DNA of 6,614 nucleotides from Phycisphaerae bacterium (GTDB lineage Bacteria; Planctomycetota; Phycisphaerae; WQYP01): positions 1 through 6,614 of the forward strand of contig JABEVA010000139.1 of assembly GCA_013044065.1 (NCBI GenBank), in the 5' to 3' direction. Of the stretch, positions 1 to 6,302 are shown piece after piece. The translations under genes were made by a program, and so were the position numbers. A model generated the notes under the pieces. It was not told where the DNA came from. It did no database searches and was given only the letters and a program-made list of their open reading frames with translations. Every line of letters starts with the position of its first letter. The first letter of the stretch is position 1.

Positions 1-2
1 GG

Positions 3-110
3 GGGATCGCTGGGGCGTTTCTTTCTATTCAAGAGAAGCTCCGACGTGGCCACGCCCAGCCTACTCCAACAGCCGATATGTCGGATGGGATTCTGGCAGG
101 GCCGGGATGA
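3..110 (+). CDS. 3' end of a gene entering from the left, function unknown
   Basis: Frame 3 is open from the window edge to a TGA at 108-110. It reads as a plausible protein tail: a short hydrophobic stretch starting GIAGAFLSI, a basic patch (QEKLRRGH), then a proline/threonine/glycine-rich end finishing ILAGPG. A hydrophobic segment, a positive patch and a short disordered tail would suit the C-terminus of a membrane protein with its end in the cytoplasm, but that is inference from about 35 residues. The other two plus-strand frames are also open here, so openness alone is weak support. I prefer this frame because its residues look most protein-like and because its end leaves about 200 bases before the next gene, enough for a promoter. 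No family is recognisable, and it could be chance. Confidence 0.4.
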   Translation, partial: GIAGAFLSIQEKLRRGHAQPTPTADMSDGILAGPG

Positions 111-169
111 TTATATCGGTTTGCAGGAATTGTTGCTTGGTATCGGTCTTAAGGGTTCGGTGTTTTTCC

Positions 170-198
170 TTGAGGCAAAGCGACGGGTGCATTATAGT
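170..198 (+). promoter_or_regulatory. Candidate sigma70-type promoter for the TPR/haem-motif gene
   Basis: TTGAGG (170-175) and TATAGT (193-198) are separated by exactly 17 bases. They match the TTGACA and TATAAT consensus at four and five of six positions. Transcription would start near 205 and give a leader of about 100 bases before the ATG at 308. Promoter rules are poorly known in planctomycetes, so this is a consensus match only. Confidence 0.4.
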
Positions 199-261
199 GT
201 GCAGCGGAGAGTCAGCGGATTGGCTGGATCGAGCCAGTGAAAAATGCGGGTTTGAGCGTGT

Positions 262-292
262 CGGCGGGGCATCGCCGGGCCGCGGTTTTTTT
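262..292 (+). promoter_or_regulatory. Leader hairpin followed by a T7 run
   Basis: CGGCG (262-266) pairs perfectly with CGCCG (273-277) across a six-base loop. Eight bases later comes a run of seven Ts (286-292) that touches the ribosome binding site. The arrangement resembles a weak attenuator, but the GGCCGCGG spacer between stem and T-run is longer than in a typical intrinsic terminator. It may simply be a GC-rich leader with a U-rich standby site for ribosomes. Confidence 0.25.
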
Positions 293-298
293 GAAAGG
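293..298 (+). promoter_or_regulatory. Ribosome binding site deciding the start at 308
   Basis: GAAAGG lies nine bases before the ATG at 308-310. This supports that start over the in-frame ATG at 107. The 67 extra codons from 107 would put a cysteine-rich, charged segment in front of what is otherwise a clean signal peptide. Confidence 0.6.
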
Positions 299-307
299 CA
301 GCGAAGC

Positions 308-1375
308 ATGAATCTTTCACCACGATGGCAAGGGAAGTGTGGGCCAATGGCCGCAGCGGGGGTACTAGCGTTGGTATGGGGTACCATGTCGTGCGGATCC
401 GGGGTGACAATGGCGGCGAGCCAGCAGCAGATTGCTGCGCAGGAGCGTGCGCTAAGTCCCAAGGATGCAATCGGCCATGAGAAGCTGGCTCGGATGCTTT
501 ACGATGATGGCCGGTATCAACAGGCGCTCAAACAAGTGGATGCATCGCTAAAAATCAACCCGGCCTATCAGGACGCGCAGTTGCTCAAGAGTTTGATCCT
601 CTCGAAGATTGCCGGCCAAAAGAAGAACACAAACAAAGTGGCTTCGACCCAGCCGGGTAAGAAGAAACTCCATAGGTTGTTGACCATGGACGATATTTAT
701 AAGATCAGGCTGTGGGAACTTTCGCGCCATGAAAGCGGCCCACTGGAAGGGACAATTGTCGGTGGACAAAAGACACTGCTGAAATTTTGGCGGCGCGTGA
801 TTCTGCAGGATCCGGATTATCAAAATCCGTTTCCGACCCGTCGCCAGCGCGAAGGGTTTATCAGTCCGGATAACTTTGTCCAACAGGTGCGTTTGATGTT
901 GCGGTTGGGGCAGGCCAAGTATTGGGACAAAGTACACATTCACAGTGAGCCGCAAGCCATGCGGACATTTCGCCAGACCGTGGAACCGGTGGTGCTGCAA
1001 AGCTGCGCCACGGTAGGGTGCCATCGCGGGCAGGGAGCACCGGGATTCCGGCTTTTTGGAGCGGGAGGGCGAGCCAACCTCCGCCAAACCTACACCAATT
1101 TTTATGTCTTGAACAAATTGGCATACAAGGGGCGGAATTTTATCAATCGCGGCAACCCGCCACTGTCGTTGCTGTATCAATATCTACTGCCGCGGGACGA
1201 TGCGGCCTATCGGCATCCGGGTAAGCCTGAGCGCGGGCCGCGGTATCATGTGTTCAACCGGCGAGCAGTGATTGACTGGATTGAATCACTGCGTTTCCCG
1301 GCGCACCGCTACGGCATCACTGATTTTCATATGCCGGTAACGCCTTTGTCTATCCCGACCAGCCGGAAGAAATAG
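308..1375 (+). CDS. Exported TPR protein with a single CX4CH haem-type motif (planctomycete cytochrome-like family)
   Basis: This is a 355-residue protein. A signal peptide is visible: basic residues (R6, K10), then a hydrophobic stretch at about 14-28. C29 follows T-M-S, which is a poor lipobox, so cleavage by signal peptidase I near A36-A37 seems likelier than lipid attachment. One TPR-like helical pair covers about 53-101 (LARMLYDDGRYQQAL, then a lysine-rich linker to 120). The C-terminal half holds CATVGCH at 233-239, a CX4CH motif. This spacing is an accepted covalent haem c attachment pattern in Desulfovibrio cytochrome c3. Around it are family-like blocks: FRQTVEPVVLQSC before it, then YTNFYVLNKL (262-271), NRGNPPLSLLYQYLLP (280-295), and a tail with AVIDWIESL (320-328). 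I recall similar unnamed planctomycete proteins with 'CATxxCHGG', 'YTNF' and 'SLLLQYGLP' blocks. H303 or M342 could be a second haem ligand, but that is speculation. It converges on the AsmA-like gene with an 11-base gap. Function is unproven: periplasmic electron transfer, or a haem-less domain keeping the motif as a structural disulfide. Confidence 0.85.
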   Translation: MNLSPRWQGKCGPMAAAGVLALVWGTMSCGSGVTMAASQQQIAAQERALSPKDAIGHEKLARMLYDDGRYQQALKQVDASLKINPAYQDAQLLKSLILSKIAGQKKNTNKVASTQPGKKKLHRLLTMDDIYKIRLWELSRHESGPLEGTIVGGQKTLLKFWRRVILQDPDYQNPFPTRRQREGFISPDNFVQQVRLMLRLGQAKYWDKVHIHSEPQAMRTFRQTVEPVVLQSCATVGCHRGQGAPGFRLFGAGGRANLRQTYTNFYVLNKLAYKGRNFINRGNPPLSLLYQYLLPRDDAAYRHPGKPERGPRYHVFNRRAVIDWIESLRFPAHRYGITDFHMPVTPLSIPTSRKK

Positions 1376-1386
1376 TCTTGACTTCT

Positions 1387-4300
1387 TCAAGGATTGGTGG
1401 ATGGTCGACCGACGATGGCGTTAATAAAGGCATCTTGAATATCCCGCCCGAGATTTTTAAACACCACCGGGGTGGTGGTCGGGTGTTTCCAGGTACCGCT
1501 GACTTGGACGGTGCTGACGCTGGATTCCAAGGCGTTAAGAATGGCTTGGGCCTGGGGTACAAAAGGGATGTGGATTCTCTTGAATGGGCGGACGGTTCCA
1601 ACGACGTAACCGTGGAGTTGACAATCGGGCATTTTCCAGAGATGGCTGAGCCGGCCTGAGCCGATAATCTCCGTTCCCCGGTTAAAATAACGCAGGGAAG
1701 TAATTTCCGCATTTCCTCCGTCGATACGCCATTTAGCCTCGCCACTGCCGGTGGGATTGTTCTTGGACAACTGCACATTGAGCAGCCGGTAAATGGATGA
1801 CAAAATAGTAGTGCCCGCCAGATTGGACCTGATGATGCGCAGGCTGCCGGATCCGGTGGCGTCTTGCCAATGGTTGGAGAGAGCTACGGCGGTAACCTGA
1901 CCGGAAAGCAATCCGGGAGTGGGTCGGGCCTTGGTCAAAACCGTGCGGGTGAGTTCATCGAGGTTAATGCGGGAAAATCGCAGTGCTGCGTCGGTTGAAA
2001 ACAGCGTCTTTTGATGACGAGTGACGCTGGCCCACAAACGCAGATGGCCGTCGGCAAAGGCCAGTGTGGCTTGGTCCATCACCAGAGCGGCTTTATTGAC
2101 GAAAAGCCGGATCCCAAGGTTTCCAATCGGAATAGCTCCCAGACTGGCCTTATGGGCGGCCAAATGCAATTGCAATTCCATCGGACCCAGAGGATGCGGG
2201 CTGGTGGCATGGCCAAGCCACAGATTTCCACTAAAGGAGCCGGTTAGAATTCTGGTCCACGATGTGTTGGGAAGCAATATCTGGGGATTGGGCAAATGAC
2301 ATTTTAACACCGCCGTGCTGGCCAGCGGATGGTTGATGTTCCAGGTTCCGTGGCCGGTGAGGGTGTTTTGGCCAGCGCTAAGCACTAAACGGGTGGCGGT
2401 GATCGCGTGCCCGGTACCGGTGATTTGCAGGGTGGCGTGGCTCAAGGGTAGATTCCGGTGGAAGATGGCCATGTTTATAGTCCCGGTACCATAAATGCCG
2501 CTGGTTTTCCAGTTGAATGTGCCCCTGGATTCACCGGACAGATTCAGTGTCAGGTGTTCGATCGGATCGCGAAAGGTCCAGGAGTTCAGGCGGGTATGAA
2601 AGAGGATATCGGCGGGCTGTGCATGGCTCCACTTTACTCCGCAAAGGGCGGTGGCGGTGCCACTGGAGATGGTGATGGGATCCAGTTTCAAAGTTCCACG
2701 GGCATAGTGAAGGGAGGCAACCGCGTGGTGAATGGCAATGGTGGCCAGATGAGCATTGAGGCTTGGAATGAGGAGATTTGTGCTGGTCATCCGGCCACGC
2801 AACACAGCCTTGGAAAGGTTTCTGCTGGGGACCACGATGTGCAAATTCAGTCCGAGGTGACCGCGAATTCCCTCGGGGGGACTGGTTAACAGCAGGGCCA
2901 CCGTTCGCCGAGCGGAAATATGGGTGGCGTGCAGCGTAAGTCCAGCCAGCGCTCCGGAGGTACGGGCGAGAAATTTAACCTGAAGCTGACCGCCAAGAAC
3001 CTTGACTGGTGCGGCCGAAATAGATATCTGCCCATGGCTGATTCGTCCGGTGGCATGGACAGGCGGAAGCGCGAGGAGGTGGCGGTTGACAGTAAAATGT
3101 GTGCCATTGAGGCGTCCAGTAAAGGAAAGATCGGGTGGTCGCAGATTACCGCGCATCAAAAGTGTGCCGGAAATCAGGCCTCCCAAAGCCCAAGCCGATG
3201 TGGTTCCGGGTGAATGATTGACCAGCGGAATATTGGTGGCGGTGACTTGTAGATGAGCGGGATATTGGTCGGCCAAAATGCACTGGCCGGTGGCAGCGAG
3301 GCTCCAAACTCGGCTCTTAAGTAAAAGCTGATCAAGCTGGACGTGAACTCCGCGGCCGGAGGCTCTTAGCTGTAGATGGACATGGGCGGGCAGAGGCAAC
3401 ACGGGAATCGCAGTGGTATCGCTGCGGACGAAGAGATTCCAGAGATGGTCGCGAAAATGATAACGGCCGTTGAGTTGCAGATGTGGATCTTCGGCCAGCG
3501 AACATTGGGCGACGGTTATTTTGGCGCGGTTGATGGTTCCGGTGGCATGCACTTTGTTCAGAGTGAGGGTATGCCGGTGCCGCCAGGTTATGACCGGGGC
3601 TATTAATCGCCAGCGCATGCCGGTATGAAAAGCGCCGTGTGCGGCGAGTGTCAGGTGGGTACGCCATCGGCCATAGCGGGAGCGTCCTGACGTAGCTATG
3701 GTGGCGGAGATCAAGCGATGGCCAAGCCAAGGTGAACTCAGGGACGCCATCAGGTGGCCGCTGTTCAGGTACGTGTGCAATAGAGAGATGTTGTTCCATG
3801 CGGCATCGAGTGTGGCGGATTCGGTGGTGGGATTGAACACCCCAGCCAACCGCAAGCCACCACCGGCCACTTGGGCATGCATATCGGCCAGATGCCATCC
3901 TTGGCGGTCAGCCCATAGCTGGCCCCGGTAGATTTGTAACTGCGTGGCGATATTTTCCAGGTCCAGACGAACCTTTTCGGCGCTCACTAGCCAAGAGCTA
4001 CCGGAATAGGTCAGGTCGGCGGTTCCCCCGAAAATGGTGGTGCCCAAACGAATATGAGCATGGGTGATTTTATCGTGGAGAGTAATGCCGGAAAGTGCAC
4101 CGCGCAAAGTGGCTCGGACGTTGGTGGGGCTGGTCCAGCCCGGCCGAAGCGCACGTATCCATTGGGCCAAATGCCGGCCGCGCAACTGAATGTGATGCCG
4201 CCAAGACTGGGCCGGCACCAGCACTCCATTGATCTGGAGGTTGGGGGTATGCGTGGATTTTGGTCCAGGCGAACCGGCGGCCAGGGAGAACTTCCAGGTT

Positions 4301-4914
4301 ATTGGGCCATCGGGCTGGCCGAAGAAGGATATCCGCGGGATGGTGAGACTCTCAGGCCGGAGGGTATCAATCTGGATGGCCCCCTGGTGAATGATGATGG
4401 CGGGGAGGTTGGTAGACCATGCGCTGATTGAATTGGCGTGACTGCTGCCAGCCTGCCAAGCGGTACGAATATCGCGCCAGGCTGTGGGCAGATTCCAATC
4501 GCCGGTGGAATCGCGGCGAAGTGTGAGGCGTGGGCTGGTGGCGATGAGAGCCTTAAGGCCCAGTTCCCCGGTCAGCAAAATCCAGAGAACATTGTGATGG
4601 TGGAAAACCAGTTTGGGAATGATCGCAAATGCGTGCTTATGCAGCGGCATGGCGATCCGGACGTTACGCATGGTGGTGGTGCCGGTCCACCGAATGTGTA
4701 TGGATTTTACTTGGACGCGCAGGCCAATACGCGTTTGTAGCCGGTTGAGCACCCATTGATGGGCCGAGGCCGAATTTAAAAGTCTCAATCCACCAAGCCA
4801 CGCCGCCACCAGAATAAAGATCAGGCCGATGCAAAGAATGGCGAGGATGGCCAGCCAGACCCTTCGTCGTGGCCGAGCTGCCGGCGGCGATGCATCTGTG
4901 GGGAAGTGAGACAT
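1387..4914 (-). CDS. AsmA-like envelope protein, 1175 residues
   Basis: This long protein has a short basic N-terminal tail (RPRRR at 14-19), one membrane anchor at about 19-41, and a periplasmic remainder. Residues 53-80 (WVLNRLQTRIGLRVQVKSIHIRW) follow the AsmA-family N-terminal pattern, in which a helix leads into a strand ending in tryptophan. The middle is built of alternating hydrophobic strands with many G, T, H and L residues and little predicted helix, consistent with a long beta groove. The last 170 or so residues (from about 1002) look like an AsmA C-terminal domain: GSGSLRIIRSNLAG, ILSSIYRLLNVQL, then GSGRLSHLW and VSGTWKHP. Characterised members (AsmA, TamB, YhdP of E. coli) act in outer-membrane assembly or phospholipid transport, so a role in moving lipids across the periplasm is a fair inference. 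The start is fixed: an in-frame TGA lies two codons upstream and GGAG sits eight bases before the ATG. It is the second gene of an operon, 36 bases after the lipoprotein gene. No frameshift or break is seen. Confidence 0.88.
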   Translation of the reverse strand: MSHFPTDASPPAARPRRRVWLAILAILCIGLIFILVAAWLGGLRLLNSASAHQWVLNRLQTRIGLRVQVKSIHIRWTGTTTMRNVRIAMPLHKHAFAIIPKLVFHHHNVLWILLTGELGLKALIATSPRLTLRRDSTGDWNLPTAWRDIRTAWQAGSSHANSISAWSTNLPAIIIHQGAIQIDTLRPESLTIPRISFFGQPDGPITWKFSLAAGSPGPKSTHTPNLQINGVLVPAQSWRHHIQLRGRHLAQWIRALRPGWTSPTNVRATLRGALSGITLHDKITHAHIRLGTTIFGGTADLTYSGSSWLVSAEKVRLDLENIATQLQIYRGQLWADRQGWHLADMHAQVAGGGLRLAGVFNPTTESATLDAAWNNISLLHTYLNSGHLMASLSSPWLGHRLISATIATSGRSRYGRWRTHLTLAAHGAFHTGMRWRLIAPVITWRHRHTLTLNKVHATGTINRAKITVAQCSLAEDPHLQLNGRYHFRDHLWNLFVRSDTTAIPVLPLPAHVHLQLRASGRGVHVQLDQLLLKSRVWSLAATGQCILADQYPAHLQVTATNIPLVNHSPGTTSAWALGGLISGTLLMRGNLRPPDLSFTGRLNGTHFTVNRHLLALPPVHATGRISHGQISISAAPVKVLGGQLQVKFLARTSGALAGLTLHATHISARRTVALLLTSPPEGIRGHLGLNLHIVVPSRNLSKAVLRGRMTSTNLLIPSLNAHLATIAIHHAVASLHYARGTLKLDPITISSGTATALCGVKWSHAQPADILFHTRLNSWTFRDPIEHLTLNLSGESRGTFNWKTSGIYGTGTINMAIFHRNLPLSHATLQITGTGHAITATRLVLSAGQNTLTGHGTWNINHPLASTAVLKCHLPNPQILLPNTSWTRILTGSFSGNLWLGHATSPHPLGPMELQLHLAAHKASLGAIPIGNLGIRLFVNKAALVMDQATLAFADGHLRLWASVTRHQKTLFSTDAALRFSRINLDELTRTVLTKARPTPGLLSGQVTAVALSNHWQDATGSGSLRIIRSNLAGTTILSSIYRLLNVQLSKNNPTGSGEAKWRIDGGNAEITSLRYFNRGTEIIGSGRLSHLWKMPDCQLHGYVVGTVRPFKRIHIPFVPQAQAILNALESSVSTVQVSGTWKHPTTTPVVFKNLGRDIQDAFINAIVGRPSTNP

Positions 4915-4922
4915 GAGTCAAG

Positions 4923-4926
4923 CTCC
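4923..4926 (-). promoter_or_regulatory. Ribosome binding site of the AsmA-like gene
   Basis: On the minus strand GGAG precedes the ATG by eight bases. An out-of-frame ATG overlaps it just upstream (4928-4926), but the in-frame TGA immediately before the chosen start excludes any longer version of the protein. Confidence 0.7.
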
Positions 4927-4929
4927 ATG

Positions 4930-4946
4930 GTGGGCCTGATGCCCAC
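4930..4946 (-). promoter_or_regulatory. GC-rich hairpin between the two operon genes
   Basis: GTGGGC (4930-4935) and GCCCAC (4941-4946) form a perfect six-base-pair stem with a five-base loop. It fills most of the 36-base gap and ends three bases before the GGAG site. No T-run follows on the minus strand, so it is not a terminator. It could set the relative output of the two genes by RNA processing or stability, or limit ribosome access. That role is inference. Confidence 0.45.
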
Positions 4947-4950
4947 GCGG

Positions 4951-5604
4951 TCAGGGATATTGCACGGGCGGTATATTTCCTGAAGTCTGCGGTCCGAAGC
5001 CAAGGAACCACCAGTCGCTACGCTCCGTCCTGCCCAGAAAGGGTCCGGAGCTGGCTACAATATCGCCGGTTTTGCGCCAGTAGGCGACATAAGCCACACT
5101 GGCAAAACCCTGCTGTTTGGTATTTTTAAGTATGGCTAATTGTGGAATCAGCAGGGGAATGCCATAACTGCCGTTGGAGGCCGAGACGTTGCCGGCATAA
5201 AATTGAGGAATGCCGATGAGCAAGTCATACTGATTAATTCCCAACGCTCCACAGCGCACTTCCAGTACGATCTGTGATTTCTTGCGGTGATTGCATAGCA
5301 GGACGCCCCCCTTAAGCAGATGAGCCCGCAAGTCAGCTTCGAGAAATGGCTGGCTGGGCAACGTCTTCGGGGGGCCGAGGTATTTGAAACTGACGTACAC
5401 CCGTCGACCGCGCAGGTTGCTTACGGAAAGCCGGGCGATGGCTTGGGCGGTGGCTTGGGAAAGTAAGAATTGTTCATCGGCGGTTTGTGGGGGTTGCGTA
5501 ACGCGCAGGTTGGCGCAGCCGGGCAGGCAAAGCAAAATCAGGACCACGGCGGTGAGCCAGAGGGATGGTGCAGGGGGACTGGATGGAGTTTTGCTGGTTC
5601 GCAT
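4951..5604 (-). CDS. Outer-membrane lipoprotein of a planctomycete family (recalled as DUF6655)
   Basis: This is a 217-residue protein with a lipoprotein signal: a hydrophobic stretch at 15-27 ends in the lipobox LPGC, with C30 as the lipidated residue. Alanine at +2 favours outer-membrane sorting under the E. coli Lol rule. The mature part has three blocks that I associate with an uncharacterised planctomycete lipoprotein family, DUF6655: TADEQFLLSQATAQAI (41-56), EVRCGALGINQYDLLIGIPQ (115-134), and a tail with SSGP (185-188) and WWFLGFGP (198-205). The family label is from memory and the biochemical function is unknown. The start is bounded by an in-frame TAA two codons upstream, and there is no other methionine in the protein. 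Unusually, no clear Shine-Dalgarno sequence precedes the ATG: the bases just upstream are pyrimidine-rich. It is the first gene of an operon with the AsmA-like gene, which suggests a shared envelope role. Confidence 0.8.
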   Translation of the reverse strand: MRTSKTPSSPPAPSLWLTAVVLILLCLPGCANLRVTQPPQTADEQFLLSQATAQAIARLSVSNLRGRRVYVSFKYLGPPKTLPSQPFLEADLRAHLLKGGVLLCNHRKKSQIVLEVRCGALGINQYDLLIGIPQFYAGNVSASNGSYGIPLLIPQLAILKNTKQQGFASVAYVAYWRKTGDIVASSGPFLGRTERSDWWFLGFGPQTSGNIPPVQYP

Positions 5605-5710
5605 GGGTTAGGAAAGTTTGCCCCCAAAATAGGCCCATCTCGTGGCGGTACGTTCGCCGGCTGCCTCAAGGTAAACGCACTGGATGGTGTTATCTTCCAG
5701 CGGAGGGCGA

Positions 5711-5739
5711 ATTTTACCGAAAATTCAGGTGCGCGGGAA
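5711..5739 (-). promoter_or_regulatory. Weaker alternative promoter for the lipoprotein-AsmA operon
   Basis: TAAAAT (minus strand, 5716-5711) matches the -10 consensus at five of six positions. TTCCCG lies 17 bases upstream (5739-5734) and matches the -35 consensus at only three. It would give a leader of about 100 bases. It competes with the candidate at 5778-5806, and neither is proven. Confidence 0.2.
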
Positions 5740-5777
5740 GCAGACGGGATGGCTGGTCGGCGGCGGTGCGGTCATAA

Positions 5778-5806
5778 ATTCTAGCATCCAAGGATGGGGC
5801 AGTCCT
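5778..5806 (-). promoter_or_regulatory. Candidate extended -10 promoter for the lipoprotein-AsmA operon
   Basis: On the minus strand TGC (5786-5784) directly precedes TAGAAT (5783-5778). This is an extended -10 element with five of six matches. AGGACT sits 17 bases upstream (5806-5801), a partial -35. The leader would be about 165 bases. It is the best promoter-like match upstream of the operon, judged by consensus only. Confidence 0.35.
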
Positions 5807-5883
5807 CGGAGCAGCAGCGGAATTGTTGGGCCAGAGACATCTGCGTATCGACGGCGGGCACGGGTGGGTGGTTCCAGACGCCC

Positions 5884-5918
5884 GGCCCAGTCGAATGGGC
5901 CAATGCATTGGCTTTTTT
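5884..5918 (+). terminator. Two overlapping hairpins ending in T6, terminator-like
   Basis: GGCCCA (5884-5889) pairs with TGGGCC (5896-5901) over a six-base loop. The perfect 14-base palindrome GCCAATGCATTGGC (5899-5912) can fold as a five-pair stem with loop TGCA, followed directly by six Ts (5913-5918). The two stems share bases 5899-5901, so they cannot both form fully. The second resembles an intrinsic terminator on the plus strand, yet no plus-strand gene lies upstream. It may stop antisense transcription or belong to the repeat block. Confidence 0.4.
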
Positions 5919-5922
5919 GGGG

Positions 5923-5958
5923 GTAAGATTGTCAAGATCGACAAGATCAACAGATTTT
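5923..5958 (+). repeat. Nine-base tandem array A (degenerate), then T7
   Basis: Four consecutive nine-base units read GTAAGATTG, TCAAGATCG, ACAAGATCA and ACAGATTTT. The core AAGAT or AGAT is kept in each. The array runs into seven Ts (5955-5961), and a G-run precedes it. Spelling differs most here from the GCCAAGATG consensus of the later arrays. Confidence 0.7.
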
Positions 5959-5966
5959 TTTGCAAG

Positions 5967-6001
5967 GAGACAGAAGGCAGGGGTTTGGCACGCTGCGCGG
6001 G
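5967..6001 (+). repeat. Dispersed repeat, copy 1
   Basis: This block starts GAGACAGAA and ends GCTGCGCGGG. Aligned with 6235-6270 it matches at 32 of 36 columns (three substitutions and one gap, by eye). It sits between array A and the hairpin at 6025. Confidence 0.7.
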
Positions 6002-6024
6002 GGACGACGACGGGGGATTCACCG

Positions 6025-6042
6025 TCCCGACAGACATCGGGA
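6025..6042. repeat. Perfect inverted repeat TCCCGA/TCGGGA
   Basis: A six-base-pair stem (6025-6030 with 6037-6042) encloses the loop CAGACA. There is no T-run after it, so it is not a terminator. It is one of several perfect short hairpins in this repeat block. Confidence 0.5.
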
Positions 6043-6052
6043 TAAACTCCGG

Positions 6053-6070
6053 ACGCAGAGGTACGCAGAG
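6053..6070 (+). repeat. Direct repeat ACGCAGAG twice, ten-base period
   Basis: ACGCAGAG occurs at 6053-6060 and 6063-6070. The nine-base word CGCAGAGGT (6054-6062) recurs inverted at 6548-6556. I recall ACGCAGAG-type words as common intergenic repeats in several environmental phyla; that is memory, not a search. Confidence 0.5.
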
Positions 6071-6083
6071 TGACGGGCGACGG

Positions 6084-6127
6084 GCAAGATTGCCAAGATT
6101 GCCAAGATTTTGGTGTTGGCCATCTTG
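6084..6127 (+). repeat. Nine-base tandem array A' with an inverted terminal unit
   Basis: GCAAGATT (6084-6091) is followed by two perfect copies of GCCAAGATT (6092-6100, 6101-6109). After a short spacer the word GGCCATCTTG (6118-6127) is the reverse complement of CAAGATGGCC, so the array ends with a unit in opposite orientation. CAAGAT (6103-6108) and ATCTTG (6122-6127) can pair as a stem. Confidence 0.75.
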
Positions 6128-6155
6128 AAAAATAGGCCATTTTGTTGGGGTTTTC

Positions 6156-6181
6156 GGGTAAGATGGTCAAGATGGCCAAAC
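6156..6181 (+). repeat. Nine-base tandem array B, then T7
   Basis: After GG the units read GTAAGATG, GTCAAGATG and GCCAAAC, followed at once by seven Ts (6182-6188). The entry GGGTAAGAT and the T7 exit copy the arrangement of array A (5921-5961), which marks it as the start of the second module. Confidence 0.7.
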
Positions 6182-6203
6182 TTTTTTTAATTTTCCGGGT
6201 TGA

Positions 6204-6219
6204 TGCGGCTATGGCCGCA
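6204..6219. repeat. Perfect hairpin TGCGGC-TATG-GCCGCA
   Basis: A six-pair GC-rich stem carries a four-base loop, with no T-run after it. It lies just before a GGAGTCAGGAGCC stretch that leads into dispersed repeat copy 2. The first module has no counterpart at this point. Confidence 0.5.
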
Positions 6220-6234
6220 GGAGTCAGGAGCCAA

Positions 6235-6270
6235 GAGACAGAATTCAGGAGGTTTGGCGCGCTGCGCGGG
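6235..6270 (+). repeat. Dispersed repeat, copy 2
   Basis: This is the second copy of the block at 5967-6001, with one extra base. Both copies lie between a GTAAGAT-type array with a T-run and a GACGGG-CAAG junction. The shared GGTTTGGC and GCTGCGCGGG words are the best conserved. Confidence 0.7.
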
Positions 6271-6279
6271 TGGAGATCT

Positions 6280-6293
6280 GTCGCTGCGGCGAC
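6280..6293. repeat. Hairpin GTCGC-TGCG-GCGAC
   Basis: A five-pair stem with a four-base loop sits in a CGACGG-rich stretch leading into array C. It may be a by-product of short GCGACG repetition, so its importance as a structure is uncertain. Confidence 0.35.
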
Positions 6294-6302
6294 GGCGACG
6301 GG

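Noticed and set aside
107..307. N-terminal extension of the TPR protein to the ATG at 107
   Set aside because: The extension is cysteine-rich and charged, it would bury the signal peptide, and the ATG at 308 has its own GAAAGG site at nine bases.
1459..1488. Inverted repeat CACCACC/GGTGGTG inside the end of the AsmA-like gene, resembling a terminator
   Set aside because: It arises from codon runs for TTTPVV, has a two-base loop and only three Ts after it on the coding strand, and lies well before the stop codon.
2011..4740. Multiple plus-strand reading frames opposite the AsmA-like gene
   Set aside because: They are antisense to a long gene with coherent protein features, and their peptides have no family-like sequence.
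5684..5926. Plus-strand frame of 80 residues ending just past the T6 hairpin
   Set aside because: It would give the terminator-like structure a gene, but the peptide lacks any recognisable character, its ribosome site is weak, and the stop lies after the T-run.
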